Below, in pieces: positions 7,977 to 16,085 of a stretch of 43,969 nt of DNA (the stretch's first letter is position 1; each line of letters starts with the position of its first letter). The DNA comes from a virus. Both the position numbers and the translations under genes were made by a program. The notes under the pieces were generated by a model that was given only the letters and a program-made list of their open reading frames with translations, had not been told where the DNA came from and made no database searches. The stretch is from positions 1-43,969 of the IMG/VR virus record IMGVR_UViG_3300044695_003744. One strand, written 5' to 3'.

Positions 7977-9436
7977 TCTTTTAAATTTACCTGTATAAAT
8001 TCGTAATTGAAATTCTCTTCATTATAAATTTTTACTCTCTCTATTAGATGGTTGAGGGTATAATTTTTTCTTGAATTTTTAGTACAATCATCAGCGATAT
8101 CGTATAAAACTGCTTGAGTTTTATTATCACCTTTTCTTAGAACTCTTCCAATTGATTGGAGATTACGGATTCTAGACTTCGAAGGTGAAGCAAAAATAAC
8201 ATTATGTAAATTCTTAATGTTAATTCCTGTACTAAACGTACCATATGAAGCCACAATGATCGCATCTTTTTCTCTCTCAGTAATCTCCCTAACCAATTCC
8301 CTCTCTTCTGCGTCTATTCCGCCGTGAACATAAAAAACTTTACGACCATCCTTAGCAGAATTATTTATTGATTCGTAAAGAGGTTGACCATGAGATTCAA
8401 CTCTGGAAAAAAGAATAAGAGTATTACCTTTGAGATCTAGTGCAAGATTCTTAATAAAGTTATTTCGTTTCGGGTGGCCAATAATAAATTGAACTTCATC
8501 TTCAAAGTTTTCAAATTGTTGTGGATTATGTTTGAGAATAATGATTTTGATCTGAAGTTTAGATAGATGTCCCTTATCAATTAATTCTTTAGTTTGAGTC
8601 ACTTTATAAGAAGGTCCAAATAAACCTTCTAATACCCATTTATGCGTTTGAGTACCATCAAGTGTACCCGTAAAACCGAACCTATATTTTGTATTATCCA
8701 TTTTGGTCATGATTCCAACCAAAGATTTGGATTTAAATTGGTGAGCTTCGTCTCCAATAACTACATCAAATGAATCATAAAAAGATCTAGGAAGTTTATA
8801 AATGGACTGCCAAGTAGTAATGACTACAGGAGATTCATTCGTCTTCTCACGACCGCTGTATATGCGGTGGCAGTAGTCCTCTGCGTTCCATCCGTAGTCC
8901 TGGAAGTCTTTGAACATCTGTTCAACCAAGGAGGTTGTAGGGACCACTAGGAGTATCTTTTGATTTCTCTCTGCAAAGTACCTGACAATAGAATAAATCA
9001 TCAATGACTTACCAGAAGCCGTTGGTGAAATTAAAAGTTTACGATTATATTTGAGTGCATCATAAACTGCATCTACTTGATAATCTCGTGGTTTGTGTCT
9101 AGAAATCCGAGTCATATAATCTTTGACTCCTTCATAAGAGATCATTTCATTCTCTTCTAAAGGAGTTCCGTAGAATTTATTATTTTTAAATTCTACTTGA
9201 TAGTCCCATTTTTTAGCCCACGAAACTACCTTATCAAGAAGACCAACATAGATCTCTCCAGTGTGTGTTGAAAAGAGACGAATCTTTCCATCCCAATACT
9301 TACTTCTATACTGGGGCATAAATTTTGCTCCAGGTACATCGAAAGTAAAGTGTTCCGAAAGTTCCTGATAGATATGTGGTTCCGCTTCTATCTTCAGGAA
9401 TACTTCATTCTTTTTTGCAATTACGATATCAGTCAT
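7973..9436 (-). CDS. uvsW: UvsW-like superfamily 2 helicase
   Basis: A protein of 487 residues from the ATG at 9436 (MTDIVIAKKNE). T4 UvsW is 503 residues and aligns well from its N-terminus, including PRFRYGNWDGRIRL against PQYRSKYWDGKIRL here. Helicase motifs appear in order: PTASGKS (139-145), DEAH (229-232), GFTGTLD, VASYGTFSTG and QSIGRVLRKG. UvsW unwinds branched recombination intermediates and R-loops and helps switch T4 from origin- to recombination-dependent replication. The frame extends 11 codons further up inside uvsY, but homology favours the start given. Confidence 0.95.
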   Translation of the reverse strand: MTDIVIAKKNEVFLKIEAEPHIYQELSEHFTFDVPGAKFMPQYRSKYWDGKIRLFSTHTGEIYVGLLDKVVSWAKKWDYQVEFKNNKFYGTPLEENEMISYEGVKDYMTRISRHKPRDYQVDAVYDALKYNRKLLISPTASGKSLMIYSIVRYFAERNQKILLVVPTTSLVEQMFKDFQDYGWNAEDYCHRIYSGREKTNESPVVITTWQSIYKLPRSFYDSFDVVIGDEAHQFKSKSLVGIMTKMDNTKYRFGFTGTLDGTQTHKWVLEGLFGPSYKVTQTKELIDKGHLSKLQIKIIILKHNPQQFENFEDEVQFIIGHPKRNNFIKNLALDLKGNTLILFSRVESHGQPLYESINNSAKDGRKVFYVHGGIDAEERELVREITEREKDAIIVASYGTFSTGINIKNLHNVIFASPSKSRIRNLQSIGRVLRKGDNKTQAVLYDIADDCTKNSRKNYTLNHLIERVKIYNEENFNYEFIQVNLKE

Positions 9437-9857
9437 ATCCTCTAATAAATTTCTGCCACTCAATTGCATTTTTGAGCTGATATGTTCTATTTAATATAGT
9501 TTTAAGAATGCTCTCCAGATAATTTAACATCATCTGATAGTACTCAATCTTAGTCTGACATTTAATTAAATCTTCATCAGCATCAAGATACTTATCCAAA
9601 TCTGGTTTAAGTACCTTATGGTCAAATGGTTTTTCTATATAAACTTCTGGTTCGGCTTTACCAGTGTAATACTGCCACTTTTCTTTTTTTAAGATCTTAT
9701 ATTTATTCTCTTGAGCTTTCTTAAGAGTGAGAATATTATTAAAAATCTTATAGTATTTTGCGTGAAGACTTGGAATCTTTACGGATTCCACATGAAGATT
9801 ATCTTGATCAATTTTGGAGTCTTCGTCCCAAAGATTTTGAATTTCATCCAGGTTCAT
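9429..9857 (-). CDS. uvsY: UvsY-like recombination mediator
   Basis: A protein of 142 residues starting MNLDEIQNLWDED (T4 UvsY: 137 residues, MRLEDLQEEL). Shared features are the central basic segment with YYTGKAEPEVY (T4 has YYSGRGDGDEF), then LDADEDLIK and the aromatic helix KIEYYQMMLNYLESILKTI. UvsY loads the UvsX recombinase on ssDNA covered by gp32. An upstream in-frame ATG at 9881 exists, but it would lie wholly in the preceding gene. It overlaps uvsW by eight bases. Confidence 0.92.
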   Translation of the reverse strand: MNLDEIQNLWDEDSKIDQDNLHVESVKIPSLHAKYYKIFNNILTLKKAQENKYKILKKEKWQYYTGKAEPEVYIEKPFDHKVLKPDLDKYLDADEDLIKCQTKIEYYQMMLNYLESILKTILNRTYQLKNAIEWQKFIRGYD

Positions 9858-10383
9858 AAGTGAAGATTTTATAAAGAGCATACTTAAATGTTACTGTAGC
9901 CACTGCATATTGAATATCAGTTTGAGTGGCATCGAAGTCAATATCAGAAAGAGATGTTGGGAACATTCCCTGAAACTTTACAAGTGTTGATGGTTGAAAA
10001 TTACTATTGTATATTAATAATGTACCATCAGATACATTTGGATCTTGAGTTGGATTTATTGGATCACTTAATCTCCACTCAGTATATTCGTAAATACTTT
10101 CTGGATAACCTAGTCCACGCATCCAATTTTGAATAGTATTGTAATTTTCTAAATTTTCATCAATGTTAAAAGTTAATCGAAAATCATCAAAAACAAGTTT
10201 ATCTCCTGGAACGGGAATATCTTTTAGATAAGTTGGTTGAATAGCAACTCCTAGGGTTATTCCGGGAACATTTGCCGATTTCGAAAAGAAATCCACTTTT
10301 GGTGTCCTAGCAAGATTAAACTTAAATCCTAGAGGACTGAGAAAATTTCTATTTGTAATTTGATTTTCAAAAACACCAGACAT
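9844..10383 (-). CDS. Tail-tube-fold virion protein (gp19 paralogue; often annotated gp3 at this position)
   Basis: A protein of 179 residues. It shows the same order of motifs as gp19 in this window: F.KSANVPG near residue 35, P..GR/GD.L.FD.F near 60, NY..I..WM near 85, then F.G.FPTSLSDIDFD and a closing beta strand (YAVATVTFKY). The tail tube, gp54/gp48 tube initiators and tail terminators share this fold. In marine T4-like phages the gene after gp23 is usually called gp3 (tail completion and sheath stabiliser). I cannot tell from sequence alone whether this is the terminator or a second tube protein. It has its own late promoter directly after the gp23 terminator. Confidence 0.85.
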   Translation of the reverse strand: MSGVFENQITNRNFLSPLGFKFNLARTPKVDFFSKSANVPGITLGVAIQPTYLKDIPVPGDKLVFDDFRLTFNIDENLENYNTIQNWMRGLGYPESIYEYTEWRLSDPINPTQDPNVSDGTLLIYNSNFQPSTLVKFQGMFPTSLSDIDFDATQTDIQYAVATVTFKYALYKIFTYEPG

Positions 10384-10395
10384 TGTTTTTATTTT

Positions 10396-10403
10396 TATTT
10401 ATC
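10396..10403 (-). promoter_or_regulatory. T4-type late promoter
   Basis: GATAAATA on the minus strand, 12 bases before the ATG at 10383 and directly after the U-tract of the gp23 terminator. The very short leader is typical of compact late units here. Confidence 0.55.
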
Positions 10404-10407
10404 CCCA

Positions 10408-10434
10408 TAAAAAAAGAGGGTCCGAAGACCCTCT
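10408..10434 (-). terminator. Rho-independent terminator after gp23
   Basis: On the minus strand AGAGGGTC-TTCG-GACCCTCT followed by seven T. An 8-bp perfect stem closed by a TTCG tetraloop, one of the most stable hairpin types, 20 bases after the gp23 stop codon. It would separate abundant capsid mRNA from the downstream tail and recombination genes. Confidence 0.93.
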
Positions 10435-10454
10435 CGATTGAGTTGTGAAATGAA

Positions 10455-11849
10455 TCACATGAGGTTAGCAACCTTAACTCTTCTGTAGTAACGGTTTGCA
10501 TTGAGGCGTAGTCTTCCGAGTCCCTGATCGGTTCCTTCTGCAAATGGGTTGGCAACAATACCATAACGGGTCTTGAAGCCAATTTTTGGTTGGAAGGTGT
10601 CCTGACCGACGGCACGAACCATCTGGAGAGGAACATATGGGCAGTAGAAGATACCAGCATCATATGCGCTAGAACCCTTATAACCTACAACGTAGTACTG
10701 ATCAGCAGCAACGTTAGCAGCATATGGGTCAATATAAACGCGATACTTACCTTGGAGAACACCAGCGAAGGTGTTACCAGTGTCATCAACGTTGAGGTTA
10801 GCGTTGAGTGCAGGGGTGTAATCAAGTACACCAGCCATGGTTAGAGCGGAAGCAACGTCTGCAGAACAGATGATAGTGTTGCCCTTTCCTCTACGAGTTC
10901 TTTGTGCAATTGCGTTTGCATCACGCTCGATTTGGAACAGAAGACCCTTGAACTTCTCAACTGACCAACGACCGTTGGAGTCAACGTCTAGGTCAAATAC
11001 ACCAGCGGTAGCAGTGTTAACAGCAGCACCTTGCTCAGCAACCTTATAGATGGTTCTGATAACTTCTCTGTTGATTTCAGCGAGGATCTCAGTGGAGAGA
11101 ATGTTAGCAAGTTCTGCTTCTGCGTTTAGACCGTGGATAGCCTTGAGGTCTTGAGCGAGTTCTAGTGAATACTCGGCCTTGAGTGCTCTAGACTTAGCGG
11201 TTACGGTAACCTTCTCAATGCTGAATGCCATCTGGTTGAAGGCATTAGCTGCAGCATCTCCAAGAGCTTCCGAATCACCAGTGGTCATACCCTGACCAAC
11301 GTTATATGGTGAGGGGTTGGTTGTAGCAGTTCCAACTGGGTTGAGAACGTTAGGATTGGTTCCATCCTGGTTAGTTGTACCGAAACCAACGAGACCATCG
11401 GAGAATCCGTTGGCAAGGTTACGGCTATTGTTCTGACCAGAGAAGGTGGTATCTACTTCATCGAAGAAGGTCTCAGTACCAGACTGGTTATCGTAGCGGG
11501 AACGCATTGCGAAGATGAGTCCAGTAGGACCGCTCATTGGTTGAACGCCACAGATGTCATAAGCAATGAGGTTAGGCATTGCACGACGAATGAGGCTGAT
11601 TAGAACTGGATCGAAACCAGCAACTGGACCACCAGCGTTAGAAAGTCCACCAAAACCGCCAGTACCGGCAGAGTTGGTTGGGGAAGCTTCACCAAGGAAC
11701 TCTGCAGACTCGCGGAGTTCTCTTTCTTGGTTCTCTAGCATTTGAGCTGTTACAGCTCTTCTGTGGGAATCTTTGATGTCGCCTAGACCGTCGAAGTCTA
11801 GAACTGGAGCCCACTTCTCCATTAGCATTTGTGAATTAATTCCGTCCAT
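10455..11849 (-). CDS. 23: gp23-like major capsid protein precursor
   Basis: A protein of 464 residues (T4 gp23: 521). Typical features are LLMEKWAP-like MLMEKWAPVLDF near the start, FDPVLISLIRRAMPNLIAYDICGVQPMSGPTGLIFAMRSRY, and the C-terminal VGQDTFQPKIGFKTRYGIVANPF. A prohead-protease site of the (I/L)xE type, LGE at residues 52-54, precedes the mature N-terminus ASPTN, so about 54 residues should be removed by gp21. It forms the hexamers of the head. The gene lies between gp22 and a strong terminator. No clear TATAAATA precedes it; the nearest candidate is AGATAATA about 60 bases upstream. Confidence 0.97.
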   Translation of the reverse strand: MDGINSQMLMEKWAPVLDFDGLGDIKDSHRRAVTAQMLENQERELRESAEFLGEASPTNSAGTGGFGGLSNAGGPVAGFDPVLISLIRRAMPNLIAYDICGVQPMSGPTGLIFAMRSRYDNQSGTETFFDEVDTTFSGQNNSRNLANGFSDGLVGFGTTNQDGTNPNVLNPVGTATTNPSPYNVGQGMTTGDSEALGDAAANAFNQMAFSIEKVTVTAKSRALKAEYSLELAQDLKAIHGLNAEAELANILSTEILAEINREVIRTIYKVAEQGAAVNTATAGVFDLDVDSNGRWSVEKFKGLLFQIERDANAIAQRTRRGKGNTIICSADVASALTMAGVLDYTPALNANLNVDDTGNTFAGVLQGKYRVYIDPYAANVAADQYYVVGYKGSSAYDAGIFYCPYVPLQMVRAVGQDTFQPKIGFKTRYGIVANPFAEGTDQGLGRLRLNANRYYRRVKVANLM

Positions 11850-11909
11850 TTGGTTTTAATACCTCTGTTAAAAGTGTTGTTGAACTGTGGTTTGAGTATT
11901 ATCTAAAAA

Positions 11910-13094
11910 TCACTTTTTAGCAACGTTGGAAAGCGCACGTAGATAAGCATCCATAGAAGGTGAGTGATTAACTTCTTGGAAATTAGCTTCTTCAGTTAGA
12001 CTTTCTGTTTCGTTTGCTGGAATACCAGCGTTTCTTGGGAAGTATGACTCCCTAAGAGTTACCAGTTTCTGGTAATAGTCAGCTTCACTCTCAAACTCAA
12101 CACTTTCTACGAGGTTTGCAAGCTTATCCTTTTGGGAAAGTGCGAGACCCTCTGAAACTTGACCGAAGATTCTGTCAGCGGCAGATTCTGCAAGTTTAGC
12201 GTTTAGAACAACATTCTTTTGAATTTGTTCGTTGAGTTTTGTCTCCATTTCATCAAGTTTTTCTACCATGCTCTCTAGAACATCATATTTTTCTTCAGGC
12301 ATTGATACATAATGTGCTTCAAAAAGTCCCTTCATACCATCGATGAAGGACTCAGTGATCTCAGTCTTGAGACCACCTTCAACTGCTAGAGCATTCTCTT
12401 CTAACCATTCGGAAGAAACATACTCAAGGTATGAGTCAACTCTTTCGGTTAGTTCTAGTTTAATTTCTTCAATCTCTTCTGCAAGAGCAATAGCATAGTG
12501 CTCTTCCATGACAGATTGAATTTCTTTTGTCTTAGCGTGAAGAGCGGATTCAAATACCAACTTTGCCTTTTCTCTGAATTCCTCAGAGAGCTCTTCTTCG
12601 CCAGAGAGGAGAGCATTTACGTCCTCATCAATGATGGAATCTACGTCTTCTTCTACAACCTCTTCCTCTTCCTCTTCAGCATCAACCTCTTCGTCTTCGA
12701 CTTCTACTAACTCTTCATCTTCTTCCACTTCTTCCTTCATTCCACCACCTTGTCCAGGTGTTGAAACTGGAGTTGCGGAAGTAGCAGGAGCATCAGCTGC
12801 AGAAGCTTTAGCGTTTACAACATCCTTAACTTGCTTAAGGGTTGCACCTGGGGTTTTAAACGCATTAGAATTGTCGTCTGGACGACTATTTTCTGGAGTT
12901 GGGCCTCCTAGATCTTCCCATGCACCAGTTTGACCTGGAGTTGCAACTGGAGTTGCACTTTTTTCTGGGGAAGCCGGTGCAGATGCATTAGCATTTACAG
13001 CGGTTTTGGATTGTGAAGTGCCGCTTCCTGCGCCACCACCCTGACCGGGGGTAGCAACAGATTCCATTTCTTGTAAATTCTTACCACGGGACAT
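11910..13094 (-). CDS. 22: gp22-like prohead core scaffold protein, with N-terminal repeat extension
   Basis: A protein of 394 residues, longer than T4 gp22 (269). Residues 1-125 are low-complexity with three copies of an ATPV.TPGQ.G-type motif. Residues about 125-170 are almost entirely Glu, Asp and Val. The remaining part is helical and coiled-coil rich (LNEQIQKNVVLNAKLAESAADRIFG), as expected of the scaffolding core. During maturation gp21 cuts such scaffolds to small peptides. A good Shine-Dalgarno (GGAGAG) precedes the ATG, and a TATAAATA promoter lies upstream. Identity rests on position between gp21 and gp23 and on the helical acidic core. Confidence 0.9.
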   Translation of the reverse strand: MSRGKNLQEMESVATPGQGGGAGSGTSQSKTAVNANASAPASPEKSATPVATPGQTGAWEDLGGPTPENSRPDDNSNAFKTPGATLKQVKDVVNAKASAADAPATSATPVSTPGQGGGMKEEVEEDEELVEVEDEEVDAEEEEEEVVEEDVDSIIDEDVNALLSGEEELSEEFREKAKLVFESALHAKTKEIQSVMEEHYAIALAEEIEEIKLELTERVDSYLEYVSSEWLEENALAVEGGLKTEITESFIDGMKGLFEAHYVSMPEEKYDVLESMVEKLDEMETKLNEQIQKNVVLNAKLAESAADRIFGQVSEGLALSQKDKLANLVESVEFESEADYYQKLVTLRESYFPRNAGIPANETESLTEEANFQEVNHSPSMDAYLRALSNVAKK

Positions 13095-13129
13095 TTGTAC
13101 TCTCCGATTACCTTAGTATAATCTGTATT

Positions 13130-13137
13130 TATTTATA
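13130..13137 (-). promoter_or_regulatory. T4-type late promoter for gp22-gp23
   Basis: TATAAATA on the minus strand, an exact match to the T4 late consensus, 36 bases before the gp22 ATG and touching the end of gp21. It would drive scaffold and major capsid protein together. Confidence 0.68.
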
Positions 13138-13139
13138 AA

Positions 13140-13790
13140 TTAAAGATTTGATAAAAACTCATTGAATAGATTTAACTTCTGTTCATCTAGTTTTCTTTGA
13201 TCAATAAGTGTATTAATTCTTCTTTGAGTCTTAGAAGCAAGTTGTTCACGAAGAATACCTCCTTCCCAAACCCACTCCTTACCTTCCATGATTCCCGAAA
13301 CAAATGCATCAGGAGCAGAAGGATCGGCAACGATGTCAGCAGCAGTTGCCAACATAAAATCTTCACCAACAATTTTGTGACCTTCATTGGTCATTTTCAA
13401 TGAACCAACACCACGAGAAGAAACGCCAAGCATTACACCTTCATCTAAGAGTGAAGATGCAATTTTTCCCATTGGAGTATTGAGAATTTGGGCTTTACCA
13501 ATAAAATTGTTACCTTCTTGAGCCAAAGAAGTAATTTTATGTGAAACCCGATCAAGGTTTACTGTTGGTCCATCAGGATGACCGAGTTCACCTAAAGCGC
13601 GTCCCTTGGATACAAATTGTTCATTGTATCTGCTTACTTCACGAGAAAGAGTAGTAATGGGATACATTCTACCATTTCTATTTTTAATTTCACCTTGAAG
13701 GAATACGCCTTCAATATAAAGTTTCTTATCAGCGCCTTTTCCTTCGCTGATAATTTTTACATTCGTTACTTCTTCGGTAATTAGTTTCAT
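13140..13790 (-). CDS. 21: gp21-like prohead protease
   Basis: A protein of 216 residues (T4 gp21: 212). It contains NRNGRMYP (39-44), ELGHPDGPTVNLDRVSH with the probable catalytic His at 71, and LGVSSRGVGS with the probable catalytic Ser at 124-125. These are the motifs of the herpes-type/T4 prohead serine proteases. It matures the prohead by cutting gp22, gp67 and gp23 after (I/L)xE sites such as the LGE seen in gp23. It ends three bases before the late promoter of gp22. Confidence 0.95.
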   Translation of the reverse strand: MKLITEEVTNVKIISEGKGADKKLYIEGVFLQGEIKNRNGRMYPITTLSREVSRYNEQFVSKGRALGELGHPDGPTVNLDRVSHKITSLAQEGNNFIGKAQILNTPMGKIASSLLDEGVMLGVSSRGVGSLKMTNEGHKIVGEDFMLATAADIVADPSAPDAFVSGIMEGKEWVWEGGILREQLASKTQRRINTLIDQRKLDEQKLNLFNEFLSNL

Positions 13791-13795
13791 CGTTC

Positions 13796-14065
13796 TTAGT
13801 TGGTAAGTCCTACTTTAGCCGCTTTCACAGATGCAGAAGATGCAAAAATTACATCCGTTGATGATTTCTGGAGAAATTCAACAGTGCCATCGGGCATTGT
13901 AAATGTACTAGTAGTTGCAGCTCCAACAGAAGTTGAAATACTAACTGTTGCTGCAGCTCCAGAACCATTGTATAATCTTACGCAAGTTGCTTCACTAATA
14001 CTTGAAGCTGCACCTGCAGTTGTTGGCATTGCAACTTCTGTTGCAATTATTTTTGTTCTTTGCAT
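13796..14065 (-). CDS. Small beta-rich protein in the gp68 position
   Basis: A protein of 89 residues, rich in Ala, Ser and Thr with alternating hydrophobic residues (CVRLYNGSGAAATVSIST, then FTMPDGTVEFLQK and KAAKVGLTN). It looks like a small all-beta virion protein rather than the helical gp68 core protein that T4 has between gp67 and gp21. Its composition recalls the 105-residue protein at 35454-35771, though I see no convincing alignment. Candidate roles are head decoration or fibre cap; no family recognised. It lies between a late promoter and gp21, five bases from the gp21 start. Confidence 0.75.
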   Translation of the reverse strand: MQRTKIIATEVAMPTTAGAASSISEATCVRLYNGSGAAATVSISTSVGAATTSTFTMPDGTVEFLQKSSTDVIFASSASVKAAKVGLTN

Positions 14066-14090
14066 CGTTATAATAAAGTTCTATAATAGT

Positions 14091-14098
14091 TATTTATT
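14091..14098 (-). promoter_or_regulatory. T4-type late promoter
   Basis: AATAAATA on the minus strand, overlapping the gp67 stop codon and 26 bases before the ATG at 14065. Confidence 0.5.
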
Positions 14099-14303
14099 AT
14101 TCTGCATCTTCTTCAGACTCTTCCTCGTAGTTTTCTACTCCTACTTCCGATTCGACTTCTTCTCCACCAAATAGTGAAGCAGCTACAACTGGTCGAATAA
14201 TGTCAATATTTTCTGCAGATTTCTGCATCAAAATTTCTTTGATTTTGTCGCTTATATCTGCTGGCGATTGATTAGTCACCATCATATCAATGAGGTCATC
14301 CAT
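14097..14303 (-). CDS. 67: gp67-like prohead core protein
   Basis: A protein of 68 residues (T4 gp67: 80). It has a short helical N-terminus (MDDLIDMMV, ISDKIKEILMQKSAENI) and a very acidic tail (EESEEDAE). Size, acidity and position directly after gp20 match gp67, a core component that helps set head shape and is cut by gp21. Its short length makes the assignment mainly positional. Confidence 0.85.
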   Translation of the reverse strand: MDDLIDMMVTNQSPADISDKIKEILMQKSAENIDIIRPVVAASLFGGEEVESEVGVENYEEESEEDAE

Positions 14304-14332
14304 AGCTTTAAATTCAGTGTTTACTTAAAAAT

Positions 14333-14340
14333 TATTTATC
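14333..14340 (-). promoter_or_regulatory. T4-type late promoter
   Basis: GATAAATA on the minus strand, overlapping the TGA stop of gp20 and 30 bases before the gp67 ATG. Confidence 0.5.
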
Positions 14341-16051
14341 AGATTCTGCCACCCTTTGGCATTGTGGCTTTTGGAGCTTCTTCAGTTGGCGGCATTTCAA
14401 TAGATCCAGTTGAAGCTTCTGGATTCATTGGAACTTCTCCCATTGCAGATTGATCAACAGGGGGTTCTTGTCCAACTGGTAGTCCGGTATTTGGATCCAT
14501 TGGTGGTGGAATGATTCCAGCTGCTTGTTCCGATCCAATCTGTTCATCGATGTCTACAATTTCCCTATCAGTTTGTTTGAGAATATTTCTCCTCACATAG
14601 TCAACTGAGAAATACTTACCAATATAAGGTTCAGCAGCAACAAGAACGTTTAATCTATTTTGAATAAGTTCCGCTTCTTTAAGTTCAGCAAAATGATTAT
14701 CATAAACAAAATCAAACTGAATGTGATCTGAAAGAATCTTCCAGTCTTCTGGTGTTACTATATTTTTTAAAATAAGTTGAGTTTTCAACATATCCATAAA
14801 AAGATGAGAAAATCTTTTTCTCATTCTGCCGACAAACTTTGTAAATTTAATTTCATCTCTTAAAATTTCTGAAGATCTTCCGAGATTAAATCCACCACCT
14901 CCACCCAAACGTGACTCTGGAACTCCAAGTGCTCTATAGAGTTTTTTCTGGAAATATTCAATGTCAGCAAGTTCTCCAAGATTTTGCCCGCCTGGGAGTG
15001 TAGTGATCTCAGTTCCCCTACCACCTTCACGACGAGGCAACCAGAAGTCCTCAAGCATTGACATCATTCTTTTATCATCACGAATCTCCCCAGTATTTGC
15101 ATCATAAACTAACTTATTACGATACCGAGTCATTACATCTCGTAAGTATTGTTCAGCTTTAATCTTTGGGAGGTTGCCTACATCAATGTAGAAAATTCTT
15201 CTTTCTGGGGCACGAGATAAACGATAGATAACCAGGGAATCCTCAATCATTCGTAGTTGATTGAGGGCTTTGATTGCTTTGTGTAGATATGAAAGTACAA
15301 CCTGTTTATTTCGGTCTACTAAACCAGAGTGTACATATGTAATTGAATCTTTAGAAATTCTTGCAGTTCCACCAATTGCGTTCTTAAAGTTGCTAGTTGA
15401 TTGACCTGCACCAGTTCCTCTGATATTTGGGTCATACTCATAAAACTCTTCAACTTCTGGAGTTGCCATATTTCCATTTGCAGCCCTTCCATCAGTGACT
15501 GAAAAGGATGGATTCAATACATGTTTACCATTTTTCTTAATTTTCCTCACCAGTTTAATTTTCATGGGATCAATATATCTTATTTCTTTGATCCCTTCTT
15601 CTGGTTTCTGTAAATCAATGACTTTATGATAATACACTCTACCATCAACATACCAATTCCTTAAAATTTCATGACATCTTTTATCGAAGTCTAAAATTTC
15701 TTTGATATACTTAAACTCATCTCTGATAATTGATTTCAACTTATCTGAAGCCGGAACATTTTGCAAATCAATTTGAACAGGAGAATCATTTTGATCAGAT
15801 ACGATTGCTTCATTGATAATATCTTCGATGGCTCCATCAACCTCTGGGTGAATAGCCATCTCACGATATCTTTTAATTAGATCATATTCGGATTTATATA
15901 CACCTTCAATATCAACATATTGTCCATAAAATCCACTAGACACATAAAAGTCCGAAGAATCTTCTTGATTCTCCGGAACAGGAGAGACGATAGATTTTTT
16001 TGATCTATCGTCCTCCGAATCTTGGATTTTAAAACCAAATAATTTAGGCAT
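14339..16051 (-). CDS. 20: gp20-like portal protein
   Basis: A protein of 570 residues (T4 gp20: 524). Recognisable segments are YREMAIHPEVDGAIEDIINEAI near residue 70, DKRCHEILRNWYVDGRVYYHKVID, YIDPMKIKLVRKI, and LEDFWLPRREGGRGTEITTLPGGQNLGELADIEYFQKKLY. It forms the dodecameric portal through which gp16/gp17 pump DNA and on which the head assembles. The C-terminal 60 residues are Pro- and Gly-rich. Near the 5' end the mRNA contains a long hairpin (listed separately). A TATAAATA promoter lies 27 bases upstream of the ATG. Confidence 0.96.
   Translation of the reverse strand: MPKLFGFKIQDSEDDRSKKSIVSPVPENQEDSSDFYVSSGFYGQYVDIEGVYKSEYDLIKRYREMAIHPEVDGAIEDIINEAIVSDQNDSPVQIDLQNVPASDKLKSIIRDEFKYIKEILDFDKRCHEILRNWYVDGRVYYHKVIDLQKPEEGIKEIRYIDPMKIKLVRKIKKNGKHVLNPSFSVTDGRAANGNMATPEVEEFYEYDPNIRGTGAGQSTSNFKNAIGGTARISKDSITYVHSGLVDRNKQVVLSYLHKAIKALNQLRMIEDSLVIYRLSRAPERRIFYIDVGNLPKIKAEQYLRDVMTRYRNKLVYDANTGEIRDDKRMMSMLEDFWLPRREGGRGTEITTLPGGQNLGELADIEYFQKKLYRALGVPESRLGGGGGFNLGRSSEILRDEIKFTKFVGRMRKRFSHLFMDMLKTQLILKNIVTPEDWKILSDHIQFDFVYDNHFAELKEAELIQNRLNVLVAAEPYIGKYFSVDYVRRNILKQTDREIVDIDEQIGSEQAAGIIPPPMDPNTGLPVGQEPPVDQSAMGEVPMNPEASTGSIEMPPTEEAPKATMPKGGRI
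15981..16016 (-). other. Long RNA hairpin inside the 5' coding region of gp20
   Basis: GACGATAGAT (15986-15995) is the perfect reverse complement of ATCTATCGTC (16003-16012). Outside these, GGAG (15981-15984) pairs with CTCC (16013-16016), with one bulged base at 15985. The result is a 14-bp stem with a 7-base A-rich loop in the mRNA, about 35 bases after the gp20 start codon. No U-tract follows, so it is not a terminator. Confidence 0.7.
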
Positions 16052-16077
16052 TATTCAAATATTAACTCTATTTGTAC

Positions 16078-16085
16078 TATTTATA
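16078..16085 (-). promoter_or_regulatory. T4-type late promoter for gp20
   Basis: TATAAATA on the minus strand, an exact consensus, 26 bases before the gp20 ATG and overlapping the gp19 stop codon. Confidence 0.65.

Noticed and set aside
12631-12933. Plus-strand Ser/Thr-rich ORF of 100 codons
   Set aside because: It is the exact antisense of the acidic tract of gp22 (Glu/Asp codons read backwards as Ser) and has no promoter or ribosome site.
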